Shown here piece by piece: positions 41,329-50,576 of a stretch of 59,756 bases of DNA. The DNA is from Vibrio fluminensis. Its GTDB lineage: Bacteria; Pseudomonadota; Gammaproteobacteria; Enterobacterales; Vibrionaceae. A program made the translations under genes and the position numbers. The DNA lies in the NCBI RefSeq assembly GCF_015278125.1, contig NZ_JADILO010000034.1:113-59868 (forward strand), given 5' to 3'. A model generated the notes under the pieces. The model was given only the letters and a program-made list of their open reading frames with translations. It was not told the origin of the DNA and searched no databases. How positions within the stretch are numbered: the stretch's first letter is position 1; each line of letters opens with the position of its first letter.

Positions 41329-44300
41329 ATGCGCTTTACTGATGTTTTTATTAAACGTCCAGTTTTAGCGGTATCGATCAGTTTCTTGATTGCCTTGCTT
41401 GGTATGCAAGCGGTCTTCAAGATGCAGGTTCGCGAATACCCTGAAATGACGAACACAGTAGTGACGGTATCCACCAGTTACTACGGCGCCAGTGCCGACC
41501 TTATTCAAGGCTTTATAACACAGCCTTTGGAGCAAGCCGTCGCGCAGGCAGATAATATTGATTACATGACTTCACAATCTGTGTTGGGTAAATCGACCAT
41601 CACAGTCAATATGAAGCTCAATACCGACCCGAACGCCGCCTTATCGGACATTCTGGCTAAAACCAACTCGGTTCGTTCGCAGCTACCAAAAGAAGCAGAA
41701 GATCCAACGGTCACCATGTCGACCGGTTCGACTACCGCGGTACTGTACATCGGCTTTACCAGTGACGAGCTTAATTCCAGCCAAATCACTGACTATCTAG
41801 AGCGTGTAATCAACCCGCAGCTATTTACGGTTAACGGCGTATCGAAGATCGACCTTTATGGTGGCATGAAATACGCACTACGTATTTGGTTAGACCCAGC
41901 TAAGATGGCAGCGATCAAGATGACCGCGACAGATGTGATGAGCGTGCTTAACGCCAACAACTATCAGTCCGCAACCGGTCAAGCAGTCGGTGAGTTCGTG
42001 CTCTACAACGGTAGCGCGGATACTCAAGTCTCCAACGTCGAAGAACTATCCAACTTGGTAGTGAAGTCTGACGAAGGTGAGGTTATTCGCCTTGGTGATA
42101 TCGCCAAAGTCACTCTGGCGAAAAGCCATGACGTTTACCGCGCGAGTGCCAATGGCCAAGAGGCAGTGGTCGCTGCAATTAACGCCGCACCAAGTGCTAA
42201 CCCCATCAACATTGCTGCCGATGTGTTAGAACTGCTACCTCAACTTGAGCGTAACTTACCTAGCACGATCAAAATGAACGTGATGTATGACTCAACTATC
42301 GCGATTAACGAATCCATTCATGAAGTGGTGAAAACCATCCTTGAAGCGGCGGTGATCGTACTGGTTGTTATCACGCTGTTCTTGGGTTCTTTCCGTGCGG
42401 TAATCATTCCTATCGTTACTATTCCGCTTTCACTGATCGGTGTAGCAATGGTGATGCAGGCAATGGGCTTCTCTTGGAACTTGATGACCCTACTGGCGAT
42501 GGTACTGGCGATCGGTCTGGTGGTGGATGACGCGATCGTAGTACTTGAGAACGTTGACCGTCACATCAAACTGGGGGAATCGCCTTTCCGCGCCGCGATT
42601 ATTGGTACACGTGAAATTGCGGTACCGGTTATTGCAATGACATTAACGCTCGGTGCAGTATACGCGCCGATCGCACTCATGGGTGGTATTACAGGTTCGC
42701 TATTTAAAGAGTTTGCTCTCACCTTGGCGGGTGCGGTTTTTGTCTCGGGTATCGTGGCACTTACCCTGTCGCCAATGATGTGTTCAAAAATGCTCAAAGC
42801 CAATGAAGAGCCAAGCAAGTTTGAACAAAAAGTGCATCATATTCTTGATGGCATGACCGAACGCTATGCGAAGATGCTCAGAGCCGTTATGGACCACCGT
42901 CCAGTGGTACTCGCGTTCGCAGTTATCGTGTTTGCCACACTCCCAGTGCTGTTTAAGTTTATTCCAAGCGAACTTGCCCCTTCCGAAGACAAAGGCGTAG
43001 TGATGTTGATGGGTACTGCCCCATCAAATGCGAACTTGGACTACATGCAAAACACCATGAACGACGTAAACAAGATTCTGTCTGATCAGCCAGAAGTGGC
43101 GTTTGCTCAGGTGTTTACTGGTGTGCCTAACTCAAACCAAGCATTTGGTATTGCCTCAATGGTACCGTGGAGCGAGCGTGAAGCGAGCCAAGCAGAAGTG
43201 GCGAACCGTGTTGGTGGTCTAGTTGCTAACGTACCGGGAATGGCGGTAACGGCATTCCAGATGCCAGAACTGCCAGGTGCAGGTTCAGGTCTACCATTGC
43301 AGTTCGTGATTACCACGCCCAATGCCTTTGAAAGCTTGTTTGCGATTGCTACTGAAGTGTTAACGCAAGTGAAGTCTAGCCCGATGTTTGTCTACTCGGA
43401 TCTGGATCTAAACTACGATTCAGCAACGATGAAAATCAACATCGACAAAGACAAAGCCGGTGCTTACGGCGTGACGATGCAGGACATCGGTATTACGCTC
43501 AGTACCATGATGGCCGATGGCTACGTTAACCGCATCGACCTAAATGGTCGCTCATACGAAGTGATCCCTCAGGTTGAACGTAAGTGGCGTCTGAACCCAG
43601 AGTCAATGAATAACTACTACGTGCGCGCAGCTGATGGCAAAGCGGTACCTCTAGGTAGCTTAATTACTATTGATGTCATCGCAGAGCCTCGCTCACTACC
43701 ACACTTCAACCAGCTAAACTCAGCAACGGTTGGTGCGGTACCTGCACCAGGCACTGCAATGGGTGATGCCATCACATGGTTTGAAGATGTCGCAGCGAAT
43801 ACTCTACCAAGTGGCTACAACCACGACTATATGGGTGAAGCGCGCCAATACGTAACGGAAGGTAGTGCGCTGTATGCCACCTTCGGTCTCGCTTTGGCGA
43901 TCATCTTCTTGGTACTGGCGATTCAGTTTGAGTCAATCAAAGACCCAATCGTCATCATGGTATCAGTACCGCTGGCGATCTGTGGCGCATTGATTGCTCT
44001 GGCTTGGGGTGCGGCAACGATGAACATCTACTCTCAAGTAGGTCTGATCACGTTAGTCGGTCTTATCACCAAGCACGGTATCTTGATTTGTGAGGTAGCC
44101 AAAGAAGAGCAGCTGCATAACAAACTCAGCAAGATGGATGCAGTGATGGAAGCGGCGAAAGTTCGTCTACGCCCTATCCTGATGACGACCGCGGCAATGA
44201 TTGCGGGTCTAATCCCACTGATGTATGCCACCGGTGCGGGTGCTGCACAGCGCTTTAGTATCGGTATCGTAATCGTAGCGGGTCTTGCGATTGGTACGCT

Positions 44301-44451
44301 GTTTACACTGTTTGTACTGCCAGTGATTTACAGCTACCTAGCAGAGAAACATAAGCCACTGCCTGTGTTTGTTGAAGATAAAGACTTAGAAAAGTTAGCC
44401 AGAGTTGACGAAGCGAAAGCGGCTTGTCGTGAACTCGCCAAGAAAAGCTAA
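41329..44451 (+). CDS. vexB: RND multidrug efflux pump (VexB-like)
   Basis: A 1040-residue proton-driven inner-membrane transporter of the HAE1 family with twelve spans and two large periplasmic loops. The opening FIKRPVLAVSISFLIALLG, the proton-relay aspartates in GLVVDDAIVVLENV (TM4, about residue 400) and GLITKHGILICEVAKE in the second half are diagnostic. In V. cholerae, VexAB is a main exporter of bile acids and detergents. GGAGG is 5-6 bp before the ATG, and an 11-bp gap follows vexA. A terminator closes the operon. Confidence 0.9.
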   Translation: MRFTDVFIKRPVLAVSISFLIALLGMQAVFKMQVREYPEMTNTVVTVSTSYYGASADLIQGFITQPLEQAVAQADNIDYMTSQSVLGKSTITVNMKLNTDPNAALSDILAKTNSVRSQLPKEAEDPTVTMSTGSTTAVLYIGFTSDELNSSQITDYLERVINPQLFTVNGVSKIDLYGGMKYALRIWLDPAKMAAIKMTATDVMSVLNANNYQSATGQAVGEFVLYNGSADTQVSNVEELSNLVVKSDEGEVIRLGDIAKVTLAKSHDVYRASANGQEAVVAAINAAPSANPINIAADVLELLPQLERNLPSTIKMNVMYDSTIAINESIHEVVKTILEAAVIVLVVITLFLGSFRAVIIPIVTIPLSLIGVAMVMQAMGFSWNLMTLLAMVLAIGLVVDDAIVVLENVDRHIKLGESPFRAAIIGTREIAVPVIAMTLTLGAVYAPIALMGGITGSLFKEFALTLAGAVFVSGIVALTLSPMMCSKMLKANEEPSKFEQKVHHILDGMTERYAKMLRAVMDHRPVVLAFAVIVFATLPVLFKFIPSELAPSEDKGVVMLMGTAPSNANLDYMQNTMNDVNKILSDQPEVAFAQVFTGVPNSNQAFGIASMVPWSEREASQAEVANRVGGLVANVPGMAVTAFQMPELPGAGSGLPLQFVITTPNAFESLFAIATEVLTQVKSSPMFVYSDLDLNYDSATMKINIDKDKAGAYGVTMQDIGITLSTMMADGYVNRIDLNGRSYEVIPQVERKWRLNPESMNNYYVRAADGKAVPLGSLITIDVIAEPRSLPHFNQLNSATVGAVPAPGTAMGDAITWFEDVAANTLPSGYNHDYMGEARQYVTEGSALYATFGLALAIIFLVLAIQFESIKDPIVIMVSVPLAICGALIALAWGAATMNIYSQVGLITLVGLITKHGILICEVAKEEQLHNKLSKMDAVMEAAKVRLRPILMTTAAMIAGLIPLMYATGAGAAQRFSIGIVIVAGLAIGTLFTLFVLPVIYSYLAEKHKPLPVFVEDKDLEKLARVDEAKAACRELAKKS

Positions 44452-44475
44452 TCATTAGTCGCAACATTCACTCTT

Positions 44476-44501
44476 AAAAGGTCACCTCGGTGACCTTTTT
44501 T
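44476..44501 (+). terminator. Terminator of the vexRAB operon
   Basis: AAAGGTCACC/GGTGACCTTT with a 2-nt loop and T run. Confidence 0.88.
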
Positions 44502-44628
44502 ATTTCCAACAATTTGATGCTGCAATGGTGATAAGCCAAGCGCAAAAGTCGCTTTTTTGCCCTACAACTAGCGACATTTGCGTATCAATTACATAAAATG
44601 ACGCCAAAGATACAGGAGTGTTCACACC

Positions 44629-44880
44629 ATGTTTGACCCAAAGAAATTAGAGCAAATCGCTAAGCAAATTCATGAGTCAATGCCGCAACCAGTGAAAGAC
44701 CTAGGTGCAGACGTTGATCAGAAAGTTCGTCAAGTAATCCAAGGTCAGCTTAACAAGCTAGACGTAGTAAGCCGCGAAGAGTTTGATGTACAAACTCAAG
44801 TTCTACTGCGCACTCGCCAAAAACTTACCGAAATGGAAAAGAAACTGGCGGATCTAGAAGCGAAGCTTGCGGATAAATAA
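44629..44880 (+). CDS. ubiK: Ubiquinone biosynthesis accessory factor UbiK
   Basis: An 83-residue BMFP-family protein that, with UbiJ, assists the late aerobic steps of ubiquinone synthesis. It closely follows E. coli UbiK/YqiC: DPKKLEQIAKQIHESMPQ, VSREEFDVQTQVLLRTR, then a C-terminal coiled coil (LTEMEKKLADLEAKLA). GGAG lies 11 bp before the ATG. The stop codon is immediately followed by an 18-copy heptanucleotide repeat, so the 3' untranslated region will vary in length. Confidence 0.93.
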   Translation: MFDPKKLEQIAKQIHESMPQPVKDLGADVDQKVRQVIQGQLNKLDVVSREEFDVQTQVLLRTRQKLTEMEKKLADLEAKLADK

Positions 44881-45006
44881 GCGAGAAGCGAGAAGCGAGA
44901 AGCGAGAAGCGAGAAGCGAGAAGCGAGAAGCGAGAAGCGAGAAGCGAGAAGCGAGAAGCGAGAAGCGAGAAGCGAGAAGCGAGAAGCGAGAAGCGAGAAG
45001 CGAGAA
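44881..45006. repeat. 18 tandem copies of heptanucleotide GCGAGAA
   Basis: A perfect array of the 7-bp unit begins at the base after the ubiK stop codon and ends 45006 with a partial GC. All units are identical, which implies recent slippage or homogenisation. It should be a length-variable locus between strains. Confidence 0.97.
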
Positions 45007-45080
45007 GCATTAATGTTGTGTCTGTACTTTGTATTTTATGACTCTGCCTAACAGAGTTCTTTAAACCTAGTACAAATAAA

Positions 45081-45260
45081 GCCATCTCGCAGGGATAGGG
45101 CGATAAATTCTAGGATGATGCGCACAGTTTACGTGAGTAAATGCGCACATCAGACAACGAGGTTATCCCCCCGATTTATTTCAAAGCTATAGCGCTTAAG
45201 CTCGCGAAGGGAACGCACAGTTTGCACCTGCAAATGAGCATTCCCGACAAAGAGATTCAG
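45081..45260. repeat. Two related imperfect-palindrome elements
   Basis: Element 1 (about 45088-45190) is centred on TGCGCACAGTTTAC-GTGA-GTAAATGCGCA with outer arms GATAAAT/ATTTAT. Element 2 (about 45205-45262) has GGGAACGCACAGTTTGCA-CC-TGCAAATGAGCATTCCC-like pairing (arms GGGAA/TTCCC). They share CGCACAGTTT and a GACAA-GAG tail, so they belong to one repeat family. Confidence 0.6.
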
Positions 45261-45276
45261 CTCTAGAGCAAAGAAA

Positions 45277-46761
45277 TTAGCCGCCCACGGCGATGTGCTT
45301 CATATCAGTCATATACCCGCGCAGCTCTTCACCAATGTACTCAACTGGGTGGTTACGAATCGCTTCGTTCACTTCAATTAGACGCTGGTTATCAACTTGG
45401 TTTGACTCAACTTGCAGACCTTTACCAATCACATCTGTATTTACTGAAGGCATGAACTTCTCACGCAGTAGCGGTGTCGCTACGTTAGCGAATAGGTAGT
45501 TACCATATTCTGCCGTATCTGAGATTACTACGTTCATTTCGTATAGACGCTTACGTGCTACTGTGTTGGCGATTAGCGGTAGTTCGTGTAGTGATTCGTA
45601 GTATGCAGACTCATCGATGATGCCTGATGCTGTCATCGCTTCAAATGCCAGCTCTACCCCTGCACGAACCATAGCGATCATTAGAATACCGTTATCGAAG
45701 TACTCTTGCTCTGAGATTTGAACGTCAGTCGATGGGTAGTTTTCAAAGGCGGTTTCACCCGTTTCTGCACGCCAGCCTAATAGATTCACATCATCATTCG
45801 CCCAGTCAGCCATCATAGTGCTTGAGAACTCACCTTGAATGATGTCATCCATGTGCTTGTTGTATAGCGGACGCATTAGATCTTTTAGCTCTTCAGATAG
45901 GTCAAACGCTTTGATTTTCGCAGGGTTTGATAGGCGATCCATCATGTGAGTGATGCCACCAAACTTCAATGCTTCAGTTACTGTTTCCCAACCGAATTGC
46001 AATAGTTTACCTGCGTAGCCTGGGTCGATACCATCAGCAACCATCTTCTCGTAACATACGATAGAACCCGCTTGTAGCATGCCACACAGAATAGTTTGCT
46101 CACCCATTAGGTCAGACTTCACTTCTGCGACGAATGATGACTCTAGGCAACCTGCACGGTGACCACCTGTTGCTGCTGCCCATGCTTTCGCGATATCCCA
46201 ACCTTCTCCTTGCGGATCGTTCTCTGGGTGAACCGCGATTAGCGTTGGTACACCAAAGCCACGCTTGTACTCTTCACGTACTTCCGTACCAGGACACTTA
46301 GGCGCCACCATTACAACGGTTAGGTCTTTACGGATTTGCATGCCTTCTTCAACAATGTTGAAGCCATGTGAGTAACCCAGTGCAGCGCCTTGTTTCATCA
46401 GTGGCATTACCGTTTCAACTACGTTGGTATGCTGCTTATCTGGCGTTAGGTTTACCACTAGGTCTGCTTGAGGAATTAGCGCTTCGTAGCTGGCGACTTC
46501 AAACCCATTCTCTTTGGCATTTTTGTATGACTGACGCTGCTCATCAATCGCCGCTTGGCGCAATGCGTATGCAACGTCTAGACCTGAATCACGCATGTTC
46601 AGACCTTGGTTTAGACCTTGAGCACCACAACCTACAATGACAACCTTCTTACCTTTTAGGTAATCTGCTTCTGTTGCAAACTCACTACGATCCATAAAAC
46701 GACAACGACCTAGTTGGTCCAATTGCTCACGCAAGTTTAGGGTATTGAAATAGTTAGCCAT
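45277..46761 (-). CDS. ilvC: Ketol-acid reductoisomerase (NADP+), long class II form
   Basis: Converts acetolactate and acetohydroxybutyrate to dihydroxy acids in isoleucine and valine synthesis. The 494 residues match E. coli IlvC (491), the long form with a duplicated knotted domain. The NADPH site GCGAQGLNQGLNMRDSG lies near residues 45-60 with an Arg-rich RQ segment after it. The substrate and Mg site is in KSDLMGEQTILCGML. It is divergently transcribed from its activator ilvY across a 146-bp gap. Confidence 0.96.
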   Translation of the reverse strand: MANYFNTLNLREQLDQLGRCRFMDRSEFATEADYLKGKKVVIVGCGAQGLNQGLNMRDSGLDVAYALRQAAIDEQRQSYKNAKENGFEVASYEALIPQADLVVNLTPDKQHTNVVETVMPLMKQGAALGYSHGFNIVEEGMQIRKDLTVVMVAPKCPGTEVREEYKRGFGVPTLIAVHPENDPQGEGWDIAKAWAAATGGHRAGCLESSFVAEVKSDLMGEQTILCGMLQAGSIVCYEKMVADGIDPGYAGKLLQFGWETVTEALKFGGITHMMDRLSNPAKIKAFDLSEELKDLMRPLYNKHMDDIIQGEFSSTMMADWANDDVNLLGWRAETGETAFENYPSTDVQISEQEYFDNGILMIAMVRAGVELAFEAMTASGIIDESAYYESLHELPLIANTVARKRLYEMNVVISDTAEYGNYLFANVATPLLREKFMPSVNTDVIGKGLQVESNQVDNQRLIEVNEAIRNHPVEYIGEELRGYMTDMKHIAVGG

Positions 46762-46797
46762 TGTAGGGCTCTCCTTTAAGAATAATGTCCATGAGGT

Positions 46798-46890
46798 CGG
46801 TAATTTTGCTTACCGAATAACCTGATACTAAAACAGACAAAAAGTTGCTTAAAGTGATATATTCACAATTAGTTATTGCAAAAAATGCAA
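46798..46890. promoter_or_regulatory. ilvY-ilvC divergent control region with LysR-type box
   Basis: TTGCAAAAAATGCAA (46876-46890) is an inverted repeat TTGCA-N5-TGCAA with T-N11-A spacing, the form of an IlvY operator, 18 bp from the ilvY ATG. A second inverted repeat CGGTAA-N6-TTACCG (46798-46815) falls in the ilvC leader. Acetolactate-induced IlvY normally activates ilvC and represses itself from such sites. Confidence 0.6.
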
Positions 46891-46907
46891 CATGGATGTG
46901 ACAAGCT

Positions 46908-47798
46908 ATGAACATTAAGAGCCTGCAACTCTTTATTCATTTATGTGAGAGTAAAAGCTTCGCCAAAACTGCCGAAGCGATGCACATTAGCCCTTCGGCG
47001 CTCAGTCGCCAAATTCAAAAACTTGAGCAAGAAACCGGACAAGGATTGTTTCTGCGTGATAACCGCAGCGTTGAACTCACACCCGCAGGCAAGAAACTCC
47101 TGCCTGTCGCACTGAATATCTTAGGTGAGTGGCAAAACTACCATGCGTTGTTTGCTGATTCTGATAGCGAACTGAAAGGTGAAATTCATCTCTTTTGCTC
47201 AGTGACTGCCAGCTATAGCCATTTACCGGAACTGCTGTCTGAGTTTCGCCTGCAACACCCTTTTATTGAGTTCAAACTCTCAACAGGTGACCCCGCTCAA
47301 GCGATTGAGAAAATACTCAATGACGAAGCAGATATCGCTATTTCAGCGATGCCAGAGCAACTGCCATCACGAATTGAGTTTGAAACCATCAGCGAGATTC
47401 CTCTCTCCGTTATAGCCCCCGCTGGTGTGAGTAATTTCGCTCAAGAGCTGCAAAGCGACAAACCCAACTGGAATTCAATTCCATTTATCGTGCCCGAAGC
47501 CGGGACTGCCCGTGAACGCGCCAACACTTGGTTTAAGACGATGAAGATCAAACCGAATATTTATGCGCAGGTATCCGGACATGAAGCGATTGTAAGCATG
47601 GTCGCGCTCGGCTGCGGTGTAGGCATTGCGCCAGATGTGGTCATCAATAACAGCCCAGTAAGAGATAAAATTGAACGCTTAAAAGTCGCGCCTATTGCAC
47701 CTTTTGAGCTTGGCGTGTGCTGCAAACGCTCACAACTTGATAACCCACTAATTAAAGCGTTGTGGAAAGTGGCACAAGAGAAATACATTACTCTTTAA
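46908..47798 (+). CDS. ilvY: LysR-family activator of ilvC
   Basis: A 296-residue LysR-type regulator with N-terminal winged helix-turn-helix (SKSFAKTAEAMHISPSALSR) and a periplasmic-binding-protein-like effector domain. Placement divergent from ilvC identifies it as IlvY, which senses acetolactate and acetohydroxybutyrate. E. coli IlvY has 297 residues. It is followed by the hemN terminator and faces hemN convergently. Confidence 0.93.
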   Translation: MNIKSLQLFIHLCESKSFAKTAEAMHISPSALSRQIQKLEQETGQGLFLRDNRSVELTPAGKKLLPVALNILGEWQNYHALFADSDSELKGEIHLFCSVTASYSHLPELLSEFRLQHPFIEFKLSTGDPAQAIEKILNDEADIAISAMPEQLPSRIEFETISEIPLSVIAPAGVSNFAQELQSDKPNWNSIPFIVPEAGTARERANTWFKTMKIKPNIYAQVSGHEAIVSMVALGCGVGIAPDVVINNSPVRDKIERLKVAPIAPFELGVCCKRSQLDNPLIKALWKVAQEKYITL

Positions 47799-47813
47799 GC
47801 CATGCCCAAACGT

Positions 47814-47839
47814 AAAAAAGCCACGCTAGGCGTGGCTTT
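47814..47839 (-). terminator. Terminator between ilvY and hemN
   Basis: AAAGCCACGC/GCGTGGCTTT-type stem; six Ts follow on the minus strand, so it mainly serves hemN. Confidence 0.85.
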
Positions 47840-47865
47840 CAATTCAAATTCACTAATACTATCGC

Positions 47866-49254
47866 TTAGATAACGCGAGAAAACTGCTGCTGACGAGCGC
47901 GATCACGTAGGTATTTATCAAAACACATACAGATATTACGAATCAGTAGGCGACCACGCAGAGTCACACGGATTTCGCTCTCATCCACTTCCACTAACCC
48001 ATCATTGATAAAGGTCTGTAAAAGCTCTAAATCTTGCGCAAAGTATTGATTAAAATTGAGCTTAAATTCGCGCTCGATAAATACTTTATCCAGTTTGAAG
48101 TTACAAATCAGTTGCTTGATGACTTCGCGGCGAATCAGATCATCGCTATCCAGTGATACGCCTTTCCACAATGCGTGGCGTTGTTCATTCACTTGCGCGT
48201 AGTACTTTTTAAGCTCTTTCTGGTTTTGCGCGTACGCATCACCAATCATCGAAATAGCCGAGACACCAAAGCCCATTAGGTCACACTCACCTTGAGTGGT
48301 GTAGCCTTGGAAGTTACGGTGCAGAATGCCATTTCGCTGAGCAACCGCCAATTCATCATCAGGCAGAGCAAAGTGGTCCATACCGATAAACTGATAACCC
48401 GCTCCGGTTAACGTGCCAATGGTTTGCTGTAGGATTGCCATTTTTTCAGTCGCTTGCGGCAGATCTTCATCTTTAATCTTACGCTGTGCAGCAAATAGCT
48501 GCGGCATGTGTGCGTAGTTGAATACCGATAGGCGACCCGGTTGCATCTCCAACACTTGCTTCAATGTTTCAGCAAAGGATTCTTGAGTCTGTTTTGGTAG
48601 GCCGTAGATTAAGTCTAAGTTCGTTGAACGGAAACCTAACTCTTTCGCACGTTTAACCATCGCAACAATGAACGCTTCATCTTGTTCACGGTTAACTAGC
48701 TTCTGAACTTCTTTATTGAAGTCTTGCACACCAATACTCAGGCGGTTAAACCCTTCTTCACGAAGGTGATCAAGCACATCCAGTTCAATTTCACGTGGGT
48801 CAACTTCAATGCTGATTTCAGCGGTAACTTCAAAATCAAACTCACCACGCAAAATCGCCATAATACGGCTAATTTGCGCTTTGTTTAGGAAGGTTGGCGT
48901 ACCACCACCAAAGTGAAGCTGTGTCACACGACGCTCTTGCAGCAAACTTGCTCGAGTGCGGATTTCTAACTCCAACGCATCAAGGTATTCATCCGCCTTG
49001 TGCGCATGGCGCGTAATGACTTTATTACAACCACAGTAGTAGCAAAGCTTGTGACAAAAAGGAATGTGGATATAAAGAGACAATGGTCGCTCTGGGTATG
49101 CCGTGCACGCCATATCAAAGTCCGCAACCGTAAAGGCTTCATGGAACTCTAATGCAGTTGGGTAAGATGTGTAACGTGGACCGGAATAGTTATACTTATC
49201 CAGAACTGTTTGATCCCACTCGATTTGTTGGCTTGCTACGACTTGTTGCGACAT
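47866..49254 (-). CDS. hemN: Oxygen-independent coproporphyrinogen III oxidase (radical SAM)
   Basis: Converts coproporphyrinogen III to protoporphyrinogen IX without oxygen in heme synthesis. The 462 residues align closely with E. coli HemN (457). The radical-SAM cluster motif CHKLCYYCGC (CxxxCxxC) lies near residue 67, HFGGGTPTFLN follows, and the C-terminus ends IRNICMCFDKYLR...QQFSRVI. The start at 49254 (MSQQVVAS) has GGAAAGAG upstream; two upstream in-frame ATGs are not used by the family. Confidence 0.96.
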   Translation of the reverse strand: MSQQVVASQQIEWDQTVLDKYNYSGPRYTSYPTALEFHEAFTVADFDMACTAYPERPLSLYIHIPFCHKLCYYCGCNKVITRHAHKADEYLDALELEIRTRASLLQERRVTQLHFGGGTPTFLNKAQISRIMAILRGEFDFEVTAEISIEVDPREIELDVLDHLREEGFNRLSIGVQDFNKEVQKLVNREQDEAFIVAMVKRAKELGFRSTNLDLIYGLPKQTQESFAETLKQVLEMQPGRLSVFNYAHMPQLFAAQRKIKDEDLPQATEKMAILQQTIGTLTGAGYQFIGMDHFALPDDELAVAQRNGILHRNFQGYTTQGECDLMGFGVSAISMIGDAYAQNQKELKKYYAQVNEQRHALWKGVSLDSDDLIRREVIKQLICNFKLDKVFIEREFKLNFNQYFAQDLELLQTFINDGLVEVDESEIRVTLRGRLLIRNICMCFDKYLRDRARQQQFSRVI

Positions 49255-49500
49255 GGTGCTCTTTCCATTCTTTGACTGAAAGGTCATGGTTACAATAACG
49301 GAGTATTTTGCCATAGGTGTCTAGTTGACGTACCAAGGCATACCGTTTTTTGAGTACAAATACTCAGAACTGATTACAGAACTGATAAATCGATCACTCA
49401 CGATTAAGTGTAAGTGATCGACGCTCGGTTATCAGGCTTAGTTATCCGACTTAGCGATCGGCTATCGTTCCCTGAGACTTATCAGAGAAGGCGATGCTGC

Positions 49501-49989
49501 CTAAAGCATTTGGATGTTGATTTGATTATTCAGTGGCTGCACTTTCTCTTTCAGCACTTTCAACTCTTCAACAATCGCATCCTGTAGACGCGACTCTGCT
49601 TTATGGCGGGTTAAGTTTTCCTGCATGCGCTCTTTCTTGCTCAGTGCTTGGCGATCTTCACCGCGAGCCATGTCTTTTACAACATGATATAGCTCAGCTG
49701 TCGCTGGAAACTCTTTGTCAAAGTCGACGCGATCATCGCCTTGAACGTAGTCCATAATGCAGTAAACACGAATACTGATCTCAGCCAGATCACACTGACC
49801 TTGAATTCCCGCTAAACACAGTGTGTTTACGTTTTCAAAAATATTCGCGTTGCGCTTTTCAATCGCCAGTTGCTGATGCCTAAGCTGCAACTCCTTTTGC
49901 TTCTTCAGTTGAAGAAGAAGGTAACCTGCGTATGACGCTAAGCCGAGAACAATAATTCCACCAGCAATGGCTAACAAGGTTACATTCAT
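49501..49989 (-). CDS. DUF2489-family membrane-anchored protein
   Basis: A 162-residue protein with one N-terminal membrane span (LLAIAGGIIVLGLASYAGYLLL) and a basic juxtamembrane segment (KKQKELQLRHQQLAIEKR). A soluble domain of the DUF2489 type follows (NVNTLCLAGIQGQCDLAEISIRV). Function unknown. It follows yihI by 14 bp and so belongs to the methyltransferase-yihI-DUF2489 operon. No clear terminator; a weak hairpin lies at 49391-49420. Confidence 0.85.
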   Translation of the reverse strand: MNVTLLAIAGGIIVLGLASYAGYLLLQLKKQKELQLRHQQLAIEKRNANIFENVNTLCLAGIQGQCDLAEISIRVYCIMDYVQGDDRVDFDKEFPATAELYHVVKDMARGEDRQALSKKERMQENLTRHKAESRLQDAIVEELKVLKEKVQPLNNQINIQML

Positions 49990-50003
49990 ATCTTACCGTT
50001 ATC

Positions 50004-50576
50004 CTATTTGTATTGATTGATATCTAGTGACTCAAATTGAGACAACAGATCATCATCAGATGACGATTTTTTCTCTGCATTATTTGCAACAGAATATGTC
50101 TCATCTTCGAAGAACTCTTCTTCCGAGTAATCATCGGCTTCTAGGTCATCTTCATAGATACCTAGTTGCTTCATCAATGCTTCAATACGCGCTAGTTTCT
50201 CATCTACGTATTTCTGTAGACCAGCGCCAAGCTTCTCGCCTTCATCGATACGGTCAAGCAACACGTTCAATTGCGCATCATTCTCCAGCATTTCAAGCTC
50301 TTTCTCTGCGCTTAGACGACGCTCAACTTTAGTTGGCTTCTTAACAGCTTCAACAATCAATGGAATTGGTTTTTTGCTGCCTAAACGTGGATCGCGCTTT
50401 TGACCATTAGTGAACTCTTTGCTTGATTTCGCTTCTGAGTTGCGGCTACCAGTCTTTAAGCCTTTACGCTTTTTATCGCGTTTGCGCAGACGTCCTTCAA
50501 CATCTGATTGGGTACGGTTACGAACTACGATAACGTCTGTGTTACCGCCTGATCTAGCTTTCTTACTACGACTCAT
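50004..50576 (-). CDS. yihI: Der GTPase-activating protein YihI
   Basis: Modulates the ribosome-assembly GTPase Der (EngA) by stimulating its GTPase activity and so delays late 50S maturation. The 190-residue protein has a highly basic N-terminal half (MSRSKKARSGG, RKRDKKRKGLKTGSR) and a conserved central helix (LNVLLDRIDEGEKLGAGLQK). The C-terminus is very acidic, a charge layout typical of YihI. Its ATG overlaps the stop of the methyltransferase gene (TAATG). Confidence 0.92.
   Translation of the reverse strand: MSRSKKARSGGNTDVIVVRNRTQSDVEGRLRKRDKKRKGLKTGSRNSEAKSSKEFTNGQKRDPRLGSKKPIPLIVEAVKKPTKVERRLSAEKELEMLENDAQLNVLLDRIDEGEKLGAGLQKYVDEKLARIEALMKQLGIYEDDLEADDYSEEEFFEDETYSVANNAEKKSSSDDDLLSQFESLDINQYK

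Noticed and set aside
44825..45085. 86-codon minus-strand frame made of a repeated LLASRFS unit
   Set aside because: It is the heptamer array read in frame, overlaps ubiK and has no independent support.
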